Source: Pedobacter nyackensis (GTDB lineage: Bacteria; Bacteroidota; Bacteroidia; Sphingobacteriales; Sphingobacteriaceae). From it: a stretch of 64,000 bases of DNA. The stretch covers positions 521,237 to 585,236 of the forward strand of contig NZ_FWYB01000002.1 in NCBI RefSeq assembly GCF_900176505.1, written 5' to 3'. Within the stretch, counting starts at the first letter, position 1; each line of letters starts with the position of its first letter. This document shows, piece by piece, positions 17,958 through 27,620 of this stretch. Both the position numbers and the translations under genes were made by a program. The notes beneath the pieces are model-generated. The model was not told the origin of the DNA. It was given only the letters and a program-made list of their open reading frames with translations, and did not search any database.

Positions 17958-18034
17958 AATCCATAAATAAGCTATTTAGAAACATTCTAAGATTACAATA
18001 TTATGATAAATCTCTAAGGGGGTTGCAAAAATGA

Positions 18035-18069
18035 AAAAAGGCCAGTGTCACGATGACACTGGCCTTTTT
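18035..18069 (-). terminator. Strong terminator downstream of the HtrA protease gene
   Basis: A 16-bp stem (arms 18035-18050 and 18054-18069, loop CGA) with GGCCAGTGTCA as its core and flanking A/T runs. It lies 19 nt after the stop of the htrA-like gene and separates it from the sdh operon. Confidence 0.85.
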
Positions 18070-18087
18070 ATAAATTTTATTTAAAGC

Positions 18088-19629
18088 TTAGAACGAGTAA
18101 GTAAATTTACCTTCCTCATTTATACCTGAAATGGTAGTCATACCGTTTCTCGACTGTGGCAATGCAGCTTCAACATCTTTGGCACTGTTTACCGGTCTGC
18201 CATTCACAGCGGTAACCAATAAACCTTTAGAAATTTCTAAAGAATCGAAGATCTTGCCTTGCTGAACACCCGTTACAACCACACCACTTCTTACACCATA
18301 CTTACCTTTAAGTTCTGCTGAAGCTGGAGCAAACGAAGCGCCTAACTTTTCTATACTGGCACCTTTGTTTACTTTTGCCACTGCATTTGGCTGCACTGTA
18401 GCTCCCTCACCTTTCAAAGTCACCTGCGCATCTTTCATCTGCCCATTTCTTAAATAAGTAAGCTGTACTTTGTCGCCAGGACTTAAACGGCCTATTTTCT
18501 CTTGCAAATCAGGAGAGTCATAAATGATATTTCCTTCAACTTTTTTAATGATATCACCCTTCTGAATACCTGCTGCTGCTGCACCACTACCAGGAAGCAC
18601 TTCATTAACATACAAGCCTGAATTATCTTGTATATTTAGTTTTTCTGCAACATCCGCATCAAGTGCAGAGAAAGTTACACCGATATAACCACGTTTAACC
18701 GTTCCAAATTTTCTAAAATCATCCAATATTTTTTTAGCCAGGTTAACTGGAATAGCAAATCCATAACCTACGTTAGTACCTGTTTGAGAAGCAATCGCCG
18801 CGTTGATACCAATCAACTCACCATTAGCATTTACCAATGCACCACCACTGTTACCTGGATTTATCGCCGCATCTGTCTGTATATAAGACTCAATACTGGT
18901 ATTTGCTGCACGTGCAGGCATTTTTCCTGTTCTTTGATACTCTTCAAAGTCTTCTTGCGAAGGCTGTTGCTGATCTCTGGCCAGGATACCTATATTACGT
19001 GCTTTTGCACTCACAATACCCGCGGTAACGGTAGTCTGCAAATCAAGCGGGAAACCTACTGCCAATACCCACTCACCAATCTGAACATTATCAGAGTTAC
19101 CCATTTTCACCACCGGCAAATCAGTTGCTTCAACTTTAATCAAAGCCAAATCCGTATTCGGATCTTTACCAATCACTTTTGCACTTACTTTACGTCTGTC
19201 AGATAAGATCACTTCAATTTTATCTGCGTTATCTACAACGTGGTTATTCGTTACGATATAACCATCAGGGGTTAAAATCACGCCAGAACCTGATGCTGCT
19301 CTTGGAGCACGTTGCATCCTGCGACCACCGCCACCAAAAAAATCTTCAAACATGTCCATTGGAGATGACTGACGACCTCTAGTTGCGCTTTCCCCACCAC
19401 CTGTATATGATGTTTTAATATGAACTACTGCTGGCGATACTGCCGCAGCAGCTTCCACGAAATCCACAGCTCCCGCTGAAGAGATTTTTGGGTTATTCGC
19501 AAAAATTACCTTTTGCTGATCGGCAAATGACAGTAATCCGTCATTTTTCGGCTCTAACAATTTATAGCCACCAATTGCAGCTGCACCACCTATAAATGCA
19601 GCCAACGCTATTAATCCTATCCTTTTCAT
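18088..19629 (-). CDS. degP: DegP/HtrA-family periplasmic serine protease
   Basis: 513 residues. An N-terminal hydrophobic segment (4-24) targets it to the periplasm. The trypsin-like domain carries the triad His130 (TNNHVV), Asp160 (NTDLALIK) and Ser261 (INPGNSGGAL). Two PDZ domains follow at about 295-395 (GYIGVTF, VLPGSGAAAAGIQKGDIIKKV) and 415-510. It is expected to degrade or refold damaged envelope proteins. A low-complexity Gly/Arg segment (94-108, FFGGGGRRMQR) precedes the catalytic core, as in many DegP proteins. It is a single-gene unit with its own terminator. Confidence 0.93.
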   Translation of the reverse strand: MKRIGLIALAAFIGGAAAIGGYKLLEPKNDGLLSFADQQKVIFANNPKISSAGAVDFVEAAAAVSPAVVHIKTSYTGGGESATRGRQSSPMDMFEDFFGGGGRRMQRAPRAASGSGVILTPDGYIVTNNHVVDNADKIEVILSDRRKVSAKVIGKDPNTDLALIKVEATDLPVVKMGNSDNVQIGEWVLAVGFPLDLQTTVTAGIVSAKARNIGILARDQQQPSQEDFEEYQRTGKMPARAANTSIESYIQTDAAINPGNSGGALVNANGELIGINAAIASQTGTNVGYGFAIPVNLAKKILDDFRKFGTVKRGYIGVTFSALDADVAEKLNIQDNSGLYVNEVLPGSGAAAAGIQKGDIIKKVEGNIIYDSPDLQEKIGRLSPGDKVQLTYLRNGQMKDAQVTLKGEGATVQPNAVAKVNKGASIEKLGASFAPASAELKGKYGVRSGVVVTGVQQGKIFDSLEISKGLLVTAVNGRPVNSAKDVEAALPQSRNGMTTISGINEEGKFTYSF

Positions 19630-19785
19630 TTATATATTAGTTTAAATTTATTTTACTTATCTAGCTACCTGCTATTTTCTTTCACTGATATGTTCAAATT
19701 TAATACCATATCAACGATATTTGCATCTGTAGTAAGTCACGAATACTGTTAAAAAATGTTAAATGACTAAGCTCATTAAAAAACT

Positions 19786-20571
19786 ATGAAAATTCACTTC
19801 TCTAAATACCAGGGCGCCGGAAACGATTTTATCTTGATAGACAACCGCGATCTTTCTTTTAAAGATACGGACAAAAACACAGTTTTTCAACTGTGCCACA
19901 GGCGTTTCGGAATTGGAGCCGACGGATTGATGCTGTTACAAAATCACCCTGATTATGATTTTGAAATGCTGTATTTTAATGCTGATGGAAATCTGGGCAG
20001 TATGTGTGGCAATGGGGGGAGATGTATTGTCGCCTTTGCCAAACACCTGGGCATTATCAACCAAGAGACTGACTTTCTGGCCGTTGACGGTCCACATTAT
20101 GCCAAAATTTCTGAAAAAGGGGACTGGGTAGACCTACAAATGATCGACATAGATACCATTAACAAAGACGGAGAGGCCTTTGTATTGAACACAGGTTCGC
20201 CACACTATGTTGCTCAAATGAATGGACTAGAGGATTATGATGTTTTCCATCATGGAAAAACCATCAGGAATAACGACACTTATAAAAAAGAAGGCATTAA
20301 CGTCAATTTTGTAGAAGATAAAGGCGATCATCTCTTTGTACGCACTTTTGAACGTGGCGTTGAAGATGAAACCTATGCATGCGGTACAGGGGTTACTGCT
20401 GTAGCCCTATCCATGGCGCAACATAAAAACCAAACCGGACACATAAAAACCCCGGTAAAAGTATTAGGTGGCGATTTAAGCATTGAGTTCGATTACGATG
20501 GCAAGCAATTTACCCATGTATTCTTATGCGGCCCCGCACAAAAGGTTTTTGAAGGAGAGGTAACCATTTAG
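19786..20571 (+). CDS. dapF: Diaminopimelate epimerase
   Basis: 261 residues. The two catalytic Cys are Cys74 (GSMCGNGGRC) and Cys199 (TYACGTGVTA), in duplicated half-domains, with NTGSPHYV and ERGVEDET as further family motifs. It converts LL- to meso-diaminopimelate for peptidoglycan and lysine synthesis in the cytoplasm. No lysine or peptidoglycan gene is next to it. It is a lone gene converging on the helicase, with 14 nt between stops. Confidence 0.96.
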   Translation: MKIHFSKYQGAGNDFILIDNRDLSFKDTDKNTVFQLCHRRFGIGADGLMLLQNHPDYDFEMLYFNADGNLGSMCGNGGRCIVAFAKHLGIINQETDFLAVDGPHYAKISEKGDWVDLQMIDIDTINKDGEAFVLNTGSPHYVAQMNGLEDYDVFHHGKTIRNNDTYKKEGINVNFVEDKGDHLFVRTFERGVEDETYACGTGVTAVALSMAQHKNQTGHIKTPVKVLGGDLSIEFDYDGKQFTHVFLCGPAQKVFEGEVTI

Positions 20572-20585
20572 GTTAGCCCCAACCT

Positions 20586-22889
20586 TTAATCTCTTTCGGC
20601 CAGATGCGCTGCCACACCGATCTTAATTTCGCCAAATGAATAATCCCTGCCTAAACGCTCCCTTATAGGATTCATCTGCAGGGTTTTTAATTCCTTTATG
20701 GCGTCAAGAATCTTGCTCAGTTTTTTAGCGCCAATAATATCTTTGGCCGAAATCTCTTGCTGCGCTACATAATGTGCCAAATGCCCTTCAATCGTTCCAA
20801 CCACCATTTTGCGTTCCTCCGCAATTTCCTGAATGGTCTTCCCTTCTTTAAGCAGCGTTAACGACAGTTCTTTGGTATCTACCTTAGGCTCCTTCTCTTT
20901 CTTTGGTGCTTTCGCTTTAGCAGCTGTCCCGGATTTAGTGGCTTTACCCTTTTTCTCCGTAAAATCAAGCTTACCCGGCATCGCAAATACGGTCTCCATC
21001 TGTGCAGCCCTTTCTGCCTGACTCAACAAGGCATTTACATCCTTCTTGGTGAACTCTTTCCCGCTAATGGTGGCACTCAGTAAAGCGGTAGCCTTGCGGA
21101 TTTTCTTCACTTGTTCATAGAATAAGGCTTCCATTTCCAGTAACTCGGTTAAAAAGGCAATCACCTGCTTATCCTGTTTTACCAGTTCCATACGCTCAAA
21201 TATCCTTCTAGAGAACCCCGAAAGCAAGGGATTAAAATAATTCTCGGCAGCAGTTGCCCTGTCGAGCAGGGTCTGTAAGCCTGCTTCAGATTTATCCTCA
21301 TACAACCTCCTAATCTGCGCTAAAAACTTATTGGCATTTCCCTTTACTTCACTCAGATCTTTTAACAGCTGCGCAGCCCATTTTACATGCTTTTGCTTGG
21401 CCGATTTATTAATATCCTTTGTATAAGAATGCACGTGTTCGTATACATAATTATCAAGGGGAGTTAAGTCAAAACACTGAAGCAGGTAAGACCTCAAAAA
21501 AGTTTCCGTTTCATGTTGAATCCTACCTTCCAGCGCTGATGGGTCCTGTTTATTCTTGGAGAAAAACGTTACGTTCTGATCCTGCCTGATGCCGGAGCCC
21601 GAAATAAGGGAGGTCAGTACCAACCCATCTAAAGATCTTAACCTGGATAGTGCCACGTAGATTTGTCCGGGCGCAAAAGCATTGCCAATATCTATAATCG
21701 CCTTATCAAATGTTAAACCCTGACTTTTATGCACCGTAATGGCCCAGGCCAATTTAAGTGGATACTGCGTAAAAGTACCGATCAGTTCTTCTTTGATCTC
21801 ACCTGTTACTTTATCCGTAGTATACCTGATGTTCTCCCACTTATATTTTTCCAGTACAATCTTTTCATTGTTACCTTCAGTCTGCACTTCAATCATATCC
21901 GGTTTAAGCGCAACAACAGTTGCAATTTTACCATTAAAGAAGCGCTGTTCGCCTGTAGGGTCGTTCTTAATGAACATCACCTGAGCGCCTATTTTAAGCT
22001 CCAGGATATGCTCTGCCGGGTAGGCATATTCGCTGAACTCATTCTCAACCTTAGCCATATACAGATAAGCGACATCCTTAAGCTCTTCCAGGCGCTGCTT
22101 ATTCAAGGTATCCGCTTTATTGTTATGCGTAGTCAGCGTAATATATTTCTCATTTAAGGAAGGCTTAAAATCAGCCTGATAATATTTTTCCAACAAAGCC
22201 ACATCCTCAGCTGTCACCTCATTGTTCCTTAAATTATTCAACAGATTAATGAACACATTATCTGCTTGTCGGTATATCTTCTCCAGCTCTATATAAACTG
22301 GTGGCTCATGGTGTAATGCATGCGCATCGAAAAAATAAGCACTATTATAAAACTGAGCAAGCATGGTCCACTCATTAGATTTCACTACCGGGGGTAGCTG
22401 GTGCAAATCGCCGATGAACAAAACCTGCACACCGCCGAAGCTTGCTGTATTGTTTCTTCTAATGTACCGCAGCACCATATCAATAGCATCCAGCAGATCC
22501 GCACGAAGCATACTGACCTCATCAATAATCAACAATTCCATATCCATCAACACTTTACGCTTGGCAGCAGTCATGTTTAAATGGCGCACAATTGACTTAG
22601 GTGTATTGTATTGCTGATTGTAATGGTCGCCATCAGCAGCAGGCTGCTTAGGCAAATAAGCCCCAAAGGGAAGCTGAAATAAAGAGTGAATGGTTACCCC
22701 GTTTGCATTGATGGCAGCAATACCTGTTGGCGCAGCAATTACAGCCTTTTTATGCGTCAGGTCTATTAAACGCCTAAGAAAAGTAGTTTTACCCGTACCC
22801 GCTTTTCCGGTAAGGAAAATATGTTTAGAGGTATAGTTTACAAATCTGGCCGCAAGCTCAGCGGGGTTAGCAGTTTCTGAATTCAGCAT
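20586..22889 (-). CDS. PIF1/RecD-like DNA helicase with C-terminal helix-turn-helix
   Basis: 767 residues. The ATPase core has Walker A TGKAGTGKTT (27-36), Walker B IIDEVSML, FIGDLHQLPP and a C-terminal UvrD_C_2-like motif (LAWAITVHKSQGLTFDKAIID, ALSRLRSLDGL), as in PIF1/RecD superfamily 1B helicases. A helical middle region follows, then a Lys/Ala-rich linker (about 655-690). The C-terminal helix-turn-helix (TIQEIAEERKMVVGTIEGHLAHYV) resembles the domain found at the end of RecQ-type helicases. It probably acts in DNA repair or replication. The start is supported by a promoter box 4 nt upstream. Confidence 0.88.
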   Translation of the reverse strand: MLNSETANPAELAARFVNYTSKHIFLTGKAGTGKTTFLRRLIDLTHKKAVIAAPTGIAAINANGVTIHSLFQLPFGAYLPKQPAADGDHYNQQYNTPKSIVRHLNMTAAKRKVLMDMELLIIDEVSMLRADLLDAIDMVLRYIRRNNTASFGGVQVLFIGDLHQLPPVVKSNEWTMLAQFYNSAYFFDAHALHHEPPVYIELEKIYRQADNVFINLLNNLRNNEVTAEDVALLEKYYQADFKPSLNEKYITLTTHNNKADTLNKQRLEELKDVAYLYMAKVENEFSEYAYPAEHILELKIGAQVMFIKNDPTGEQRFFNGKIATVVALKPDMIEVQTEGNNEKIVLEKYKWENIRYTTDKVTGEIKEELIGTFTQYPLKLAWAITVHKSQGLTFDKAIIDIGNAFAPGQIYVALSRLRSLDGLVLTSLISGSGIRQDQNVTFFSKNKQDPSALEGRIQHETETFLRSYLLQCFDLTPLDNYVYEHVHSYTKDINKSAKQKHVKWAAQLLKDLSEVKGNANKFLAQIRRLYEDKSEAGLQTLLDRATAAENYFNPLLSGFSRRIFERMELVKQDKQVIAFLTELLEMEALFYEQVKKIRKATALLSATISGKEFTKKDVNALLSQAERAAQMETVFAMPGKLDFTEKKGKATKSGTAAKAKAPKKEKEPKVDTKELSLTLLKEGKTIQEIAEERKMVVGTIEGHLAHYVAQQEISAKDIIGAKKLSKILDAIKELKTLQMNPIRERLGRDYSFGEIKIGVAAHLAERD

Positions 22890-22893
22890 ACTG

Positions 22894-22901
22894 CAAAGCT
22901 A
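22894..22901 (-). promoter_or_regulatory. -7 element TAGCTTTG, 4 nt before the helicase ATG
   Basis: On the minus strand TAGCTTTG ends 4 nt before ATG 22889, in the leaderless arrangement also seen at clpS, hisS and the 47.9-kb gene. It lies in the 23-nt gap after the DUF4153 gene, so the helicase can be transcribed on its own. Confidence 0.5.
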
Positions 22902-22912
22902 ACAAGAATTGA

Positions 22913-24715
22913 CTACTTTACCCCAATTAGCAGGTAACCATTGTAATTTAGGAACCTGTAAAACTCTTCCAGATCACTTGTATTATCAGAAGTATTGAGT
23001 GATAACAACACCAGTTTCACCTCGTAGTTGCCCAGATTTCGCGTTAAGGAAAGGGAGTCCTGAGGCAGAAAATAAGCTCGTCCCCCATTAGGTCGCGCTT
23101 TTAATTTACCCTGTTTAAATTGCTCAACTGCGGCTATCGCCAACTTCTGCAGATCAAATTCACCCTGCCATACTCCGATCTTTACCCTGAGCTTTCCGGT
23201 TTGACTTTCCTTTTCCACAAAAACAGGCAGGTTATTTATTTTCAAAGTCTGCTGCTGAGTATAATTTTCAATAGGAATGAAATAATCATAGCCCTTAACA
23301 GATACCAGATTCTCCTCCAAAGGCATAAAATTGAGGTTATCCATAAAACTACGACGCTCCCTTTTTAGCTGAAGTAAAGCATAGGCTGTATCCGTTTTAC
23401 TGCTTTTAATGGAATAGCGGGATTGAGTCGTGTCCTTTTGCTCAATTTTATCCTCCAGCGCAGTTAGATTCACCTTGGTAAAAGGCTGCAGAGCACTTAA
23501 ACCATGTCGATCTACCAAATAATCGACCACCTCTCCACGCTGTTCAATGTCCTTTTCTTTAGTAGAAGCCATCAACTTTTTTAACCTGGCTATTTGCGAA
23601 TACTTAGACACAGAAAATGCACTTTGTGGTCCGTAAGTCGCCAACAATGCAAGCACACATAAACTAACCGGAATAATTTTGATGTTTTGTCTTTTACTAA
23701 ACAGAAAATAGGCAGTAATTAAGGTCAGCCAGCCCGCCAATATAATAAGGATGTATCTGGACTCAGTAATACCATAATTGCCTACTCTTTTCCAAACCGC
23801 AAGTAATAACAGCAGCACTAATGGAATCATCATCACATAAAAGAACCTGGAGAAAAACTTCATCCAGCCGTTTCCTTCTTTTTCCTTGATGGGATAAACG
23901 AGCAATAAAGAAAGAATCCCAAAAACGGCATAACCTAATATAAGCATGGAGACAAGCCCTTTAGGCAGTTCCCAATTGATGATGATTTTAGCTTCATACA
24001 CCAATAAAATCACCAGATAGATAGACATTAGAGGGATCAGTACATACTGGGTAAATATTTTAAGCCCTTTAGGATAACTTTCATCCTTATCCAGTGCTTC
24101 AAAATTGTCAGGTATACCTGCAAGAAAAAAGATGGTCATAAACCCTGCCGTCACCACTGAAAACAAACGCATATAGGTTTCCCAGCCAATCTTCACATTA
24201 AATAAGCCATCAATAGCAAGAAGCGCTACTGCCAGCCCGACAAAAAGTACTCCAGCGTACAATCCGGAAGTAAGAAATCTTAAAAACAAGGATTTATTAT
24301 ACTGCCAGAAACCGTTAACACTTCCCTTATTTATAAATGGAGCAAAGGCTACAAGCAAATGAAAAGCGAAAGCAAGTAGTGCGATCCGGTAAACATCCGC
24401 CAGATAAAAAGTTGGATTTAACACGAAATACAAGGCAGTACAGATCAGTACCGCTATTAGTCGCAATCCCCATCTTTTCGCATTTTTTAGTTGATTTGCT
24501 TCGGCATACAAATCTGCGGTGAGCAACAAGGTCAAAGCCAGGTTACATACCGCAATAAATAGAACCAGGTGTTCTTCGGCTTTCCTATTGGTATCAACAA
24601 GGATACAACATGCCACAGTAGCTGCTACTGCCACCAGAACCTGCAAAGGAAAACGAGAAACAACCTTAAGGAAGCTTAACCATAACGAATGTAGAGAAGG
24701 AAGTTTGAGTTTCAT
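22913..24715 (-). CDS. DUF4153-type multi-pass membrane protein
   Basis: 600 residues. About ten to twelve hydrophobic segments fill residues 15-370, and a soluble C-terminal part of about 230 residues follows. The topology and charged loop motifs match the DUF4153 family as I know it, found in Bacteroidota and Firmicutes with no established function. The helicase gene starts 23 nt downstream in the same direction, but with its own promoter box. I cannot assign a substrate or activity. Confidence 0.7.
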   Translation of the reverse strand: MKLKLPSLHSLWLSFLKVVSRFPLQVLVAVAATVACCILVDTNRKAEEHLVLFIAVCNLALTLLLTADLYAEANQLKNAKRWGLRLIAVLICTALYFVLNPTFYLADVYRIALLAFAFHLLVAFAPFINKGSVNGFWQYNKSLFLRFLTSGLYAGVLFVGLAVALLAIDGLFNVKIGWETYMRLFSVVTAGFMTIFFLAGIPDNFEALDKDESYPKGLKIFTQYVLIPLMSIYLVILLVYEAKIIINWELPKGLVSMLILGYAVFGILSLLLVYPIKEKEGNGWMKFFSRFFYVMMIPLVLLLLLAVWKRVGNYGITESRYILIILAGWLTLITAYFLFSKRQNIKIIPVSLCVLALLATYGPQSAFSVSKYSQIARLKKLMASTKEKDIEQRGEVVDYLVDRHGLSALQPFTKVNLTALEDKIEQKDTTQSRYSIKSSKTDTAYALLQLKRERRSFMDNLNFMPLEENLVSVKGYDYFIPIENYTQQQTLKINNLPVFVEKESQTGKLRVKIGVWQGEFDLQKLAIAAVEQFKQGKLKARPNGGRAYFLPQDSLSLTRNLGNYEVKLVLLSLNTSDNTSDLEEFYRFLNYNGYLLIGVK

Positions 24716-24787
24716 AGAGACAATTTAATCGTGTTAATTGCTTTTATAAAAGTAAACAATAATTAGGTTAATTTATTTTCCCACTTC

Positions 24788-24804
24788 TTTAACAAATTTT
24801 AACA
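24788..24804 (+). promoter_or_regulatory. Direct repeat TTTAACA-N3-TTTAACA upstream of the receptor/GLPGLI operon
   Basis: Two identical heptamers (24788-24794 and 24798-24804) are spaced 10 bp start to start, on the coding strand. They are followed at once by a dyad ATATGA-N-TCATAT (24805-24817). A TAGCTTTA -7-like box lies at 24838-24845, and the ATG is at 24865. The same repeat occurs at 30953-30969. OmpR/PhoB-type regulators bind direct repeats of this size, and such a regulator is encoded just downstream. Confidence 0.5.
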
Positions 24805-24864
24805 ATATGAGTCATATGTTCATAGAATTTTAAATTATAGCTTTATCCCAGCAAAATCCCCATA

Positions 24865-27609
24865 ATGAAACTGACTTATTTAGCCCTCTTAATGGTATGT
24901 AACACCATGCTTTCGTTTGCACAACGCCCTTACACCATTAAAGGATCGGTAATTGATACCATGGCCACTTATAAACTGGTCAACACCACCATAACACTAT
25001 TGAATCAAAAAGATTCTACGCTGGTAAAATACACCAGAGCGAACGATGAAGGCTCCTTTTCGATCAACAACCTACGCTCTGGCAAGTTTATTTTATTGGT
25101 TACTTATCCCGGATATGCAGATTACGCGGAGAATTTCACACTGGACACCATTAATCCTGCTAAAGATTTCGGAAGTGTTAACCTTATGCTGAAATCAACG
25201 CTGTTAGAAGGGGTAATTATAAAAGGCAAATCAGCAGCAATCACTATAAAGGGTGACACCACGGAGTTTAATGCCGGCAGCTATAACATCCAACCGAACG
25301 CTAAGGTGGAAGACCTTTTAAAGCAATTACCAGGAATCCAGATAGACAAGGATGGAAAAATCACCGCACAAGGCCAAAAGGTAAACAAGGTACTTGTAGA
25401 TGGGGAAGAGTTTTTTGGCGACGACCCAACCCTGGTTACTAAAAATCTGCGTAGCGATATGATTGATAAGGTACAACTTTACGACAAGAAAAGTGATCAG
25501 GCAACCTTTACAGGAATAGATGACGGAGAAAAATCAAAAACCATCAACCTTAAATTAAAGGAAGATAAAAAGAATGGTTACTTCGGAAAGCTAAAATCGG
25601 GAATTGGCACGAAGGACTTTTACCAGAACCAGGCCACAGTAAATGTTTTTAAAGGGAAACAGAAATATGCCGCATATGGGTCAATAGGAAACACCAATGA
25701 ACCTATGGGCTACAATATATCTTTTGGCAGCGTTGACTATTCAGACGACGGAGGGATGATGATCTCAATGGATGGCGGAGATGACTTTAGTATGGGTGGA
25801 GGAGGAACCGGAATCTCTGTAACCAGAACCGGAGGATTGCATTACGAAAATAAATGGAAAGACAAGTACGGTATTAATACCAATTACAAGTTGAATTCTG
25901 TTAATACTGAAGGAGAAACCAATAGTCTAAGCATAAACGCGCTGCCAGGCAAAACAAATACCGCCGCCTCCAACCAGAAATCCGATAGCTTCTCTTTCAA
26001 CCAGAAACTGGACGGAACAATGACCATGCAAATAGACTCCAGCTCAACACTTAAAGTCTCTGTAAGCGGATCGTTAAAAAACAGCAATTCAACAGACATT
26101 TACGAATCTTCAACCCAAAGAGAAGACAACACCTTTTTAAACAAAGGCACCAGAACAATTAACAATGAGGGGGATGACAAAGGATTTAATACCACTGCAT
26201 TATGGACCAAAAAATTCAGAAAGACGGGAAGAACAGTATCAGTAAACTTTAAGCAATCCCTTAATCAAACCACCGGTACAGGCTACCTAAATTCGACAAA
26301 TAAGTTCTTCGATGAGCAAGACCAACAGGACAGTATCGCCTATGTAGATCAACTAAAAACAAACAATACGTTAAAATCTTCATTTAATACAAATACAACT
26401 TATTCCGAGCCTATCTCAAAAACCCTTTCTCTTGTGCTTAATTACGGGTTAAGTCTGAACAACAGCCGCTCAGATAAAAAATCCTTCAACAAGAACACAG
26501 AAGGCGAATACCAGAATCTGGACCGCCAATACAGCAACAACTTCAAACTCGCCCAGTTGACTAATAATGGCGGACTTAACTTCATTTATAGGAAAGACAA
26601 ATCGACCGTTAATTTTGGCACCCGACTTACTGCCGTAAGCTTTAAGCAATATGACATCTATCAGGACAGTACCTTAAAAAGAAACTTTATAAACTGGAGT
26701 CCCCAGGTAAATTACACCTATAGCATTTCAAGAGCTACTGCCTTGCGGGTTAATTACAACGGCACCACCCAGCAGCCAGGGATAGAACAGATTCAGCCAT
26801 ACAGAGCCAATACAGACCCACTATACATCGTTTTGGGTAACCCCAATTTAAAACCAGCATTTAATAACAATGTTAGCCTTTCTTATCATTCATTTAAGAT
26901 CCTCAGCGAGCAGATACTCATGATAAACGGTGGTTTTGGTTTTACCTCCGATGCCATTACAAGCAATACAATTACTGATGAGGCTGGTAAAACTACTATC
27001 CAGAGCATAAATCTAAGCGATAAGACGCCTATAAATTTTCAGTTAAATGTATCAACTGGTAGAAAAATCAAAAAAACACACCTGAATATCGAAGCCAATA
27101 TGAGTGGCAACTACAGCTATAACATATCTAACAATTCATTAAATACATCAAAATCTTTTAACTACTCATTTGGCCCACGCATACAGAGGCACAATGAAAA
27201 ATATGAGATCATGTTATCATTAATCCCAAGTTATAATACTTCCAGCACTTCTTTACTTGGAGTACAGACCAACAACGACAGCTATGGAGCAAATGGGAAT
27301 TTCGATCTTATGCTGCGCCTACCCGGTAAAATAGAACTCAATACAAATGGAGACTATCAGTACACGGGTAAAAGTCAAGCTTTTAAGGATTCGCAGAACC
27401 GATTGATATGGAATGCATCGATCAATAAAAAATTCCTGAAAACAGAAAGCCTGAACCTTTCGTTAACAGGGAAAGATTTGCTCAACCAAAATTCCGGATT
27501 CAGCAGGTCAGTTTACAACAACACCATTAATCAAAGCAATTACACCACTATTCAACGTTATTTTATGCTGTCCTTAACTTGGGACTTTAATAAAATGGGC
27601 GGATTATAA
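24865..27609 (+). CDS. TonB-dependent-receptor-like outer-membrane barrel protein paired with GLPGLI
   Basis: 914 residues. The signal peptide is about 1-19 (ends SFAQ). A CarboxypepD_reg-like domain spans 20-118, a plug-like domain about 125-230 (LLKQLPGIQIDKDGKITAQG, LVDGEEFFGDDP), then the barrel. The segment KVLVDGEEFFGDDPTLVTKN is characteristic of receptors found next to GLPGLI proteins. The GLPGLI gene follows after 11 nt, so the two form an operon. Ligand unknown. A Gly/Met/Asp-rich stretch (about 298-315, DDGGMMISMDGGDDFSMG) is a notable low-complexity loop. Confidence 0.85.
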   Translation: MKLTYLALLMVCNTMLSFAQRPYTIKGSVIDTMATYKLVNTTITLLNQKDSTLVKYTRANDEGSFSINNLRSGKFILLVTYPGYADYAENFTLDTINPAKDFGSVNLMLKSTLLEGVIIKGKSAAITIKGDTTEFNAGSYNIQPNAKVEDLLKQLPGIQIDKDGKITAQGQKVNKVLVDGEEFFGDDPTLVTKNLRSDMIDKVQLYDKKSDQATFTGIDDGEKSKTINLKLKEDKKNGYFGKLKSGIGTKDFYQNQATVNVFKGKQKYAAYGSIGNTNEPMGYNISFGSVDYSDDGGMMISMDGGDDFSMGGGGTGISVTRTGGLHYENKWKDKYGINTNYKLNSVNTEGETNSLSINALPGKTNTAASNQKSDSFSFNQKLDGTMTMQIDSSSTLKVSVSGSLKNSNSTDIYESSTQREDNTFLNKGTRTINNEGDDKGFNTTALWTKKFRKTGRTVSVNFKQSLNQTTGTGYLNSTNKFFDEQDQQDSIAYVDQLKTNNTLKSSFNTNTTYSEPISKTLSLVLNYGLSLNNSRSDKKSFNKNTEGEYQNLDRQYSNNFKLAQLTNNGGLNFIYRKDKSTVNFGTRLTAVSFKQYDIYQDSTLKRNFINWSPQVNYTYSISRATALRVNYNGTTQQPGIEQIQPYRANTDPLYIVLGNPNLKPAFNNNVSLSYHSFKILSEQILMINGGFGFTSDAITSNTITDEAGKTTIQSINLSDKTPINFQLNVSTGRKIKKTHLNIEANMSGNYSYNISNNSLNTSKSFNYSFGPRIQRHNEKYEIMLSLIPSYNTSSTSLLGVQTNNDSYGANGNFDLMLRLPGKIELNTNGDYQYTGKSQAFKDSQNRLIWNASINKKFLKTESLNLSLTGKDLLNQNSGFSRSVYNNTINQSNYTTIQRYFMLSLTWDFNKMGGL

Positions 27610-27620
27610 TAAAAAACACA

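Noticed and set aside
18784..19206. 140-residue open frame antisense to the HtrA gene
   Set aside because: It lies wholly inside the protease gene on the other strand and its product is His/Cys/Arg-rich nonsense; a frame shadow.
20570..20585. Hairpin AGGTT-N6-AACCT between dapF and the helicase as a terminator
   Set aside because: Only 5 bp, overlapping the dapF stop, with no T run; too weak to list.
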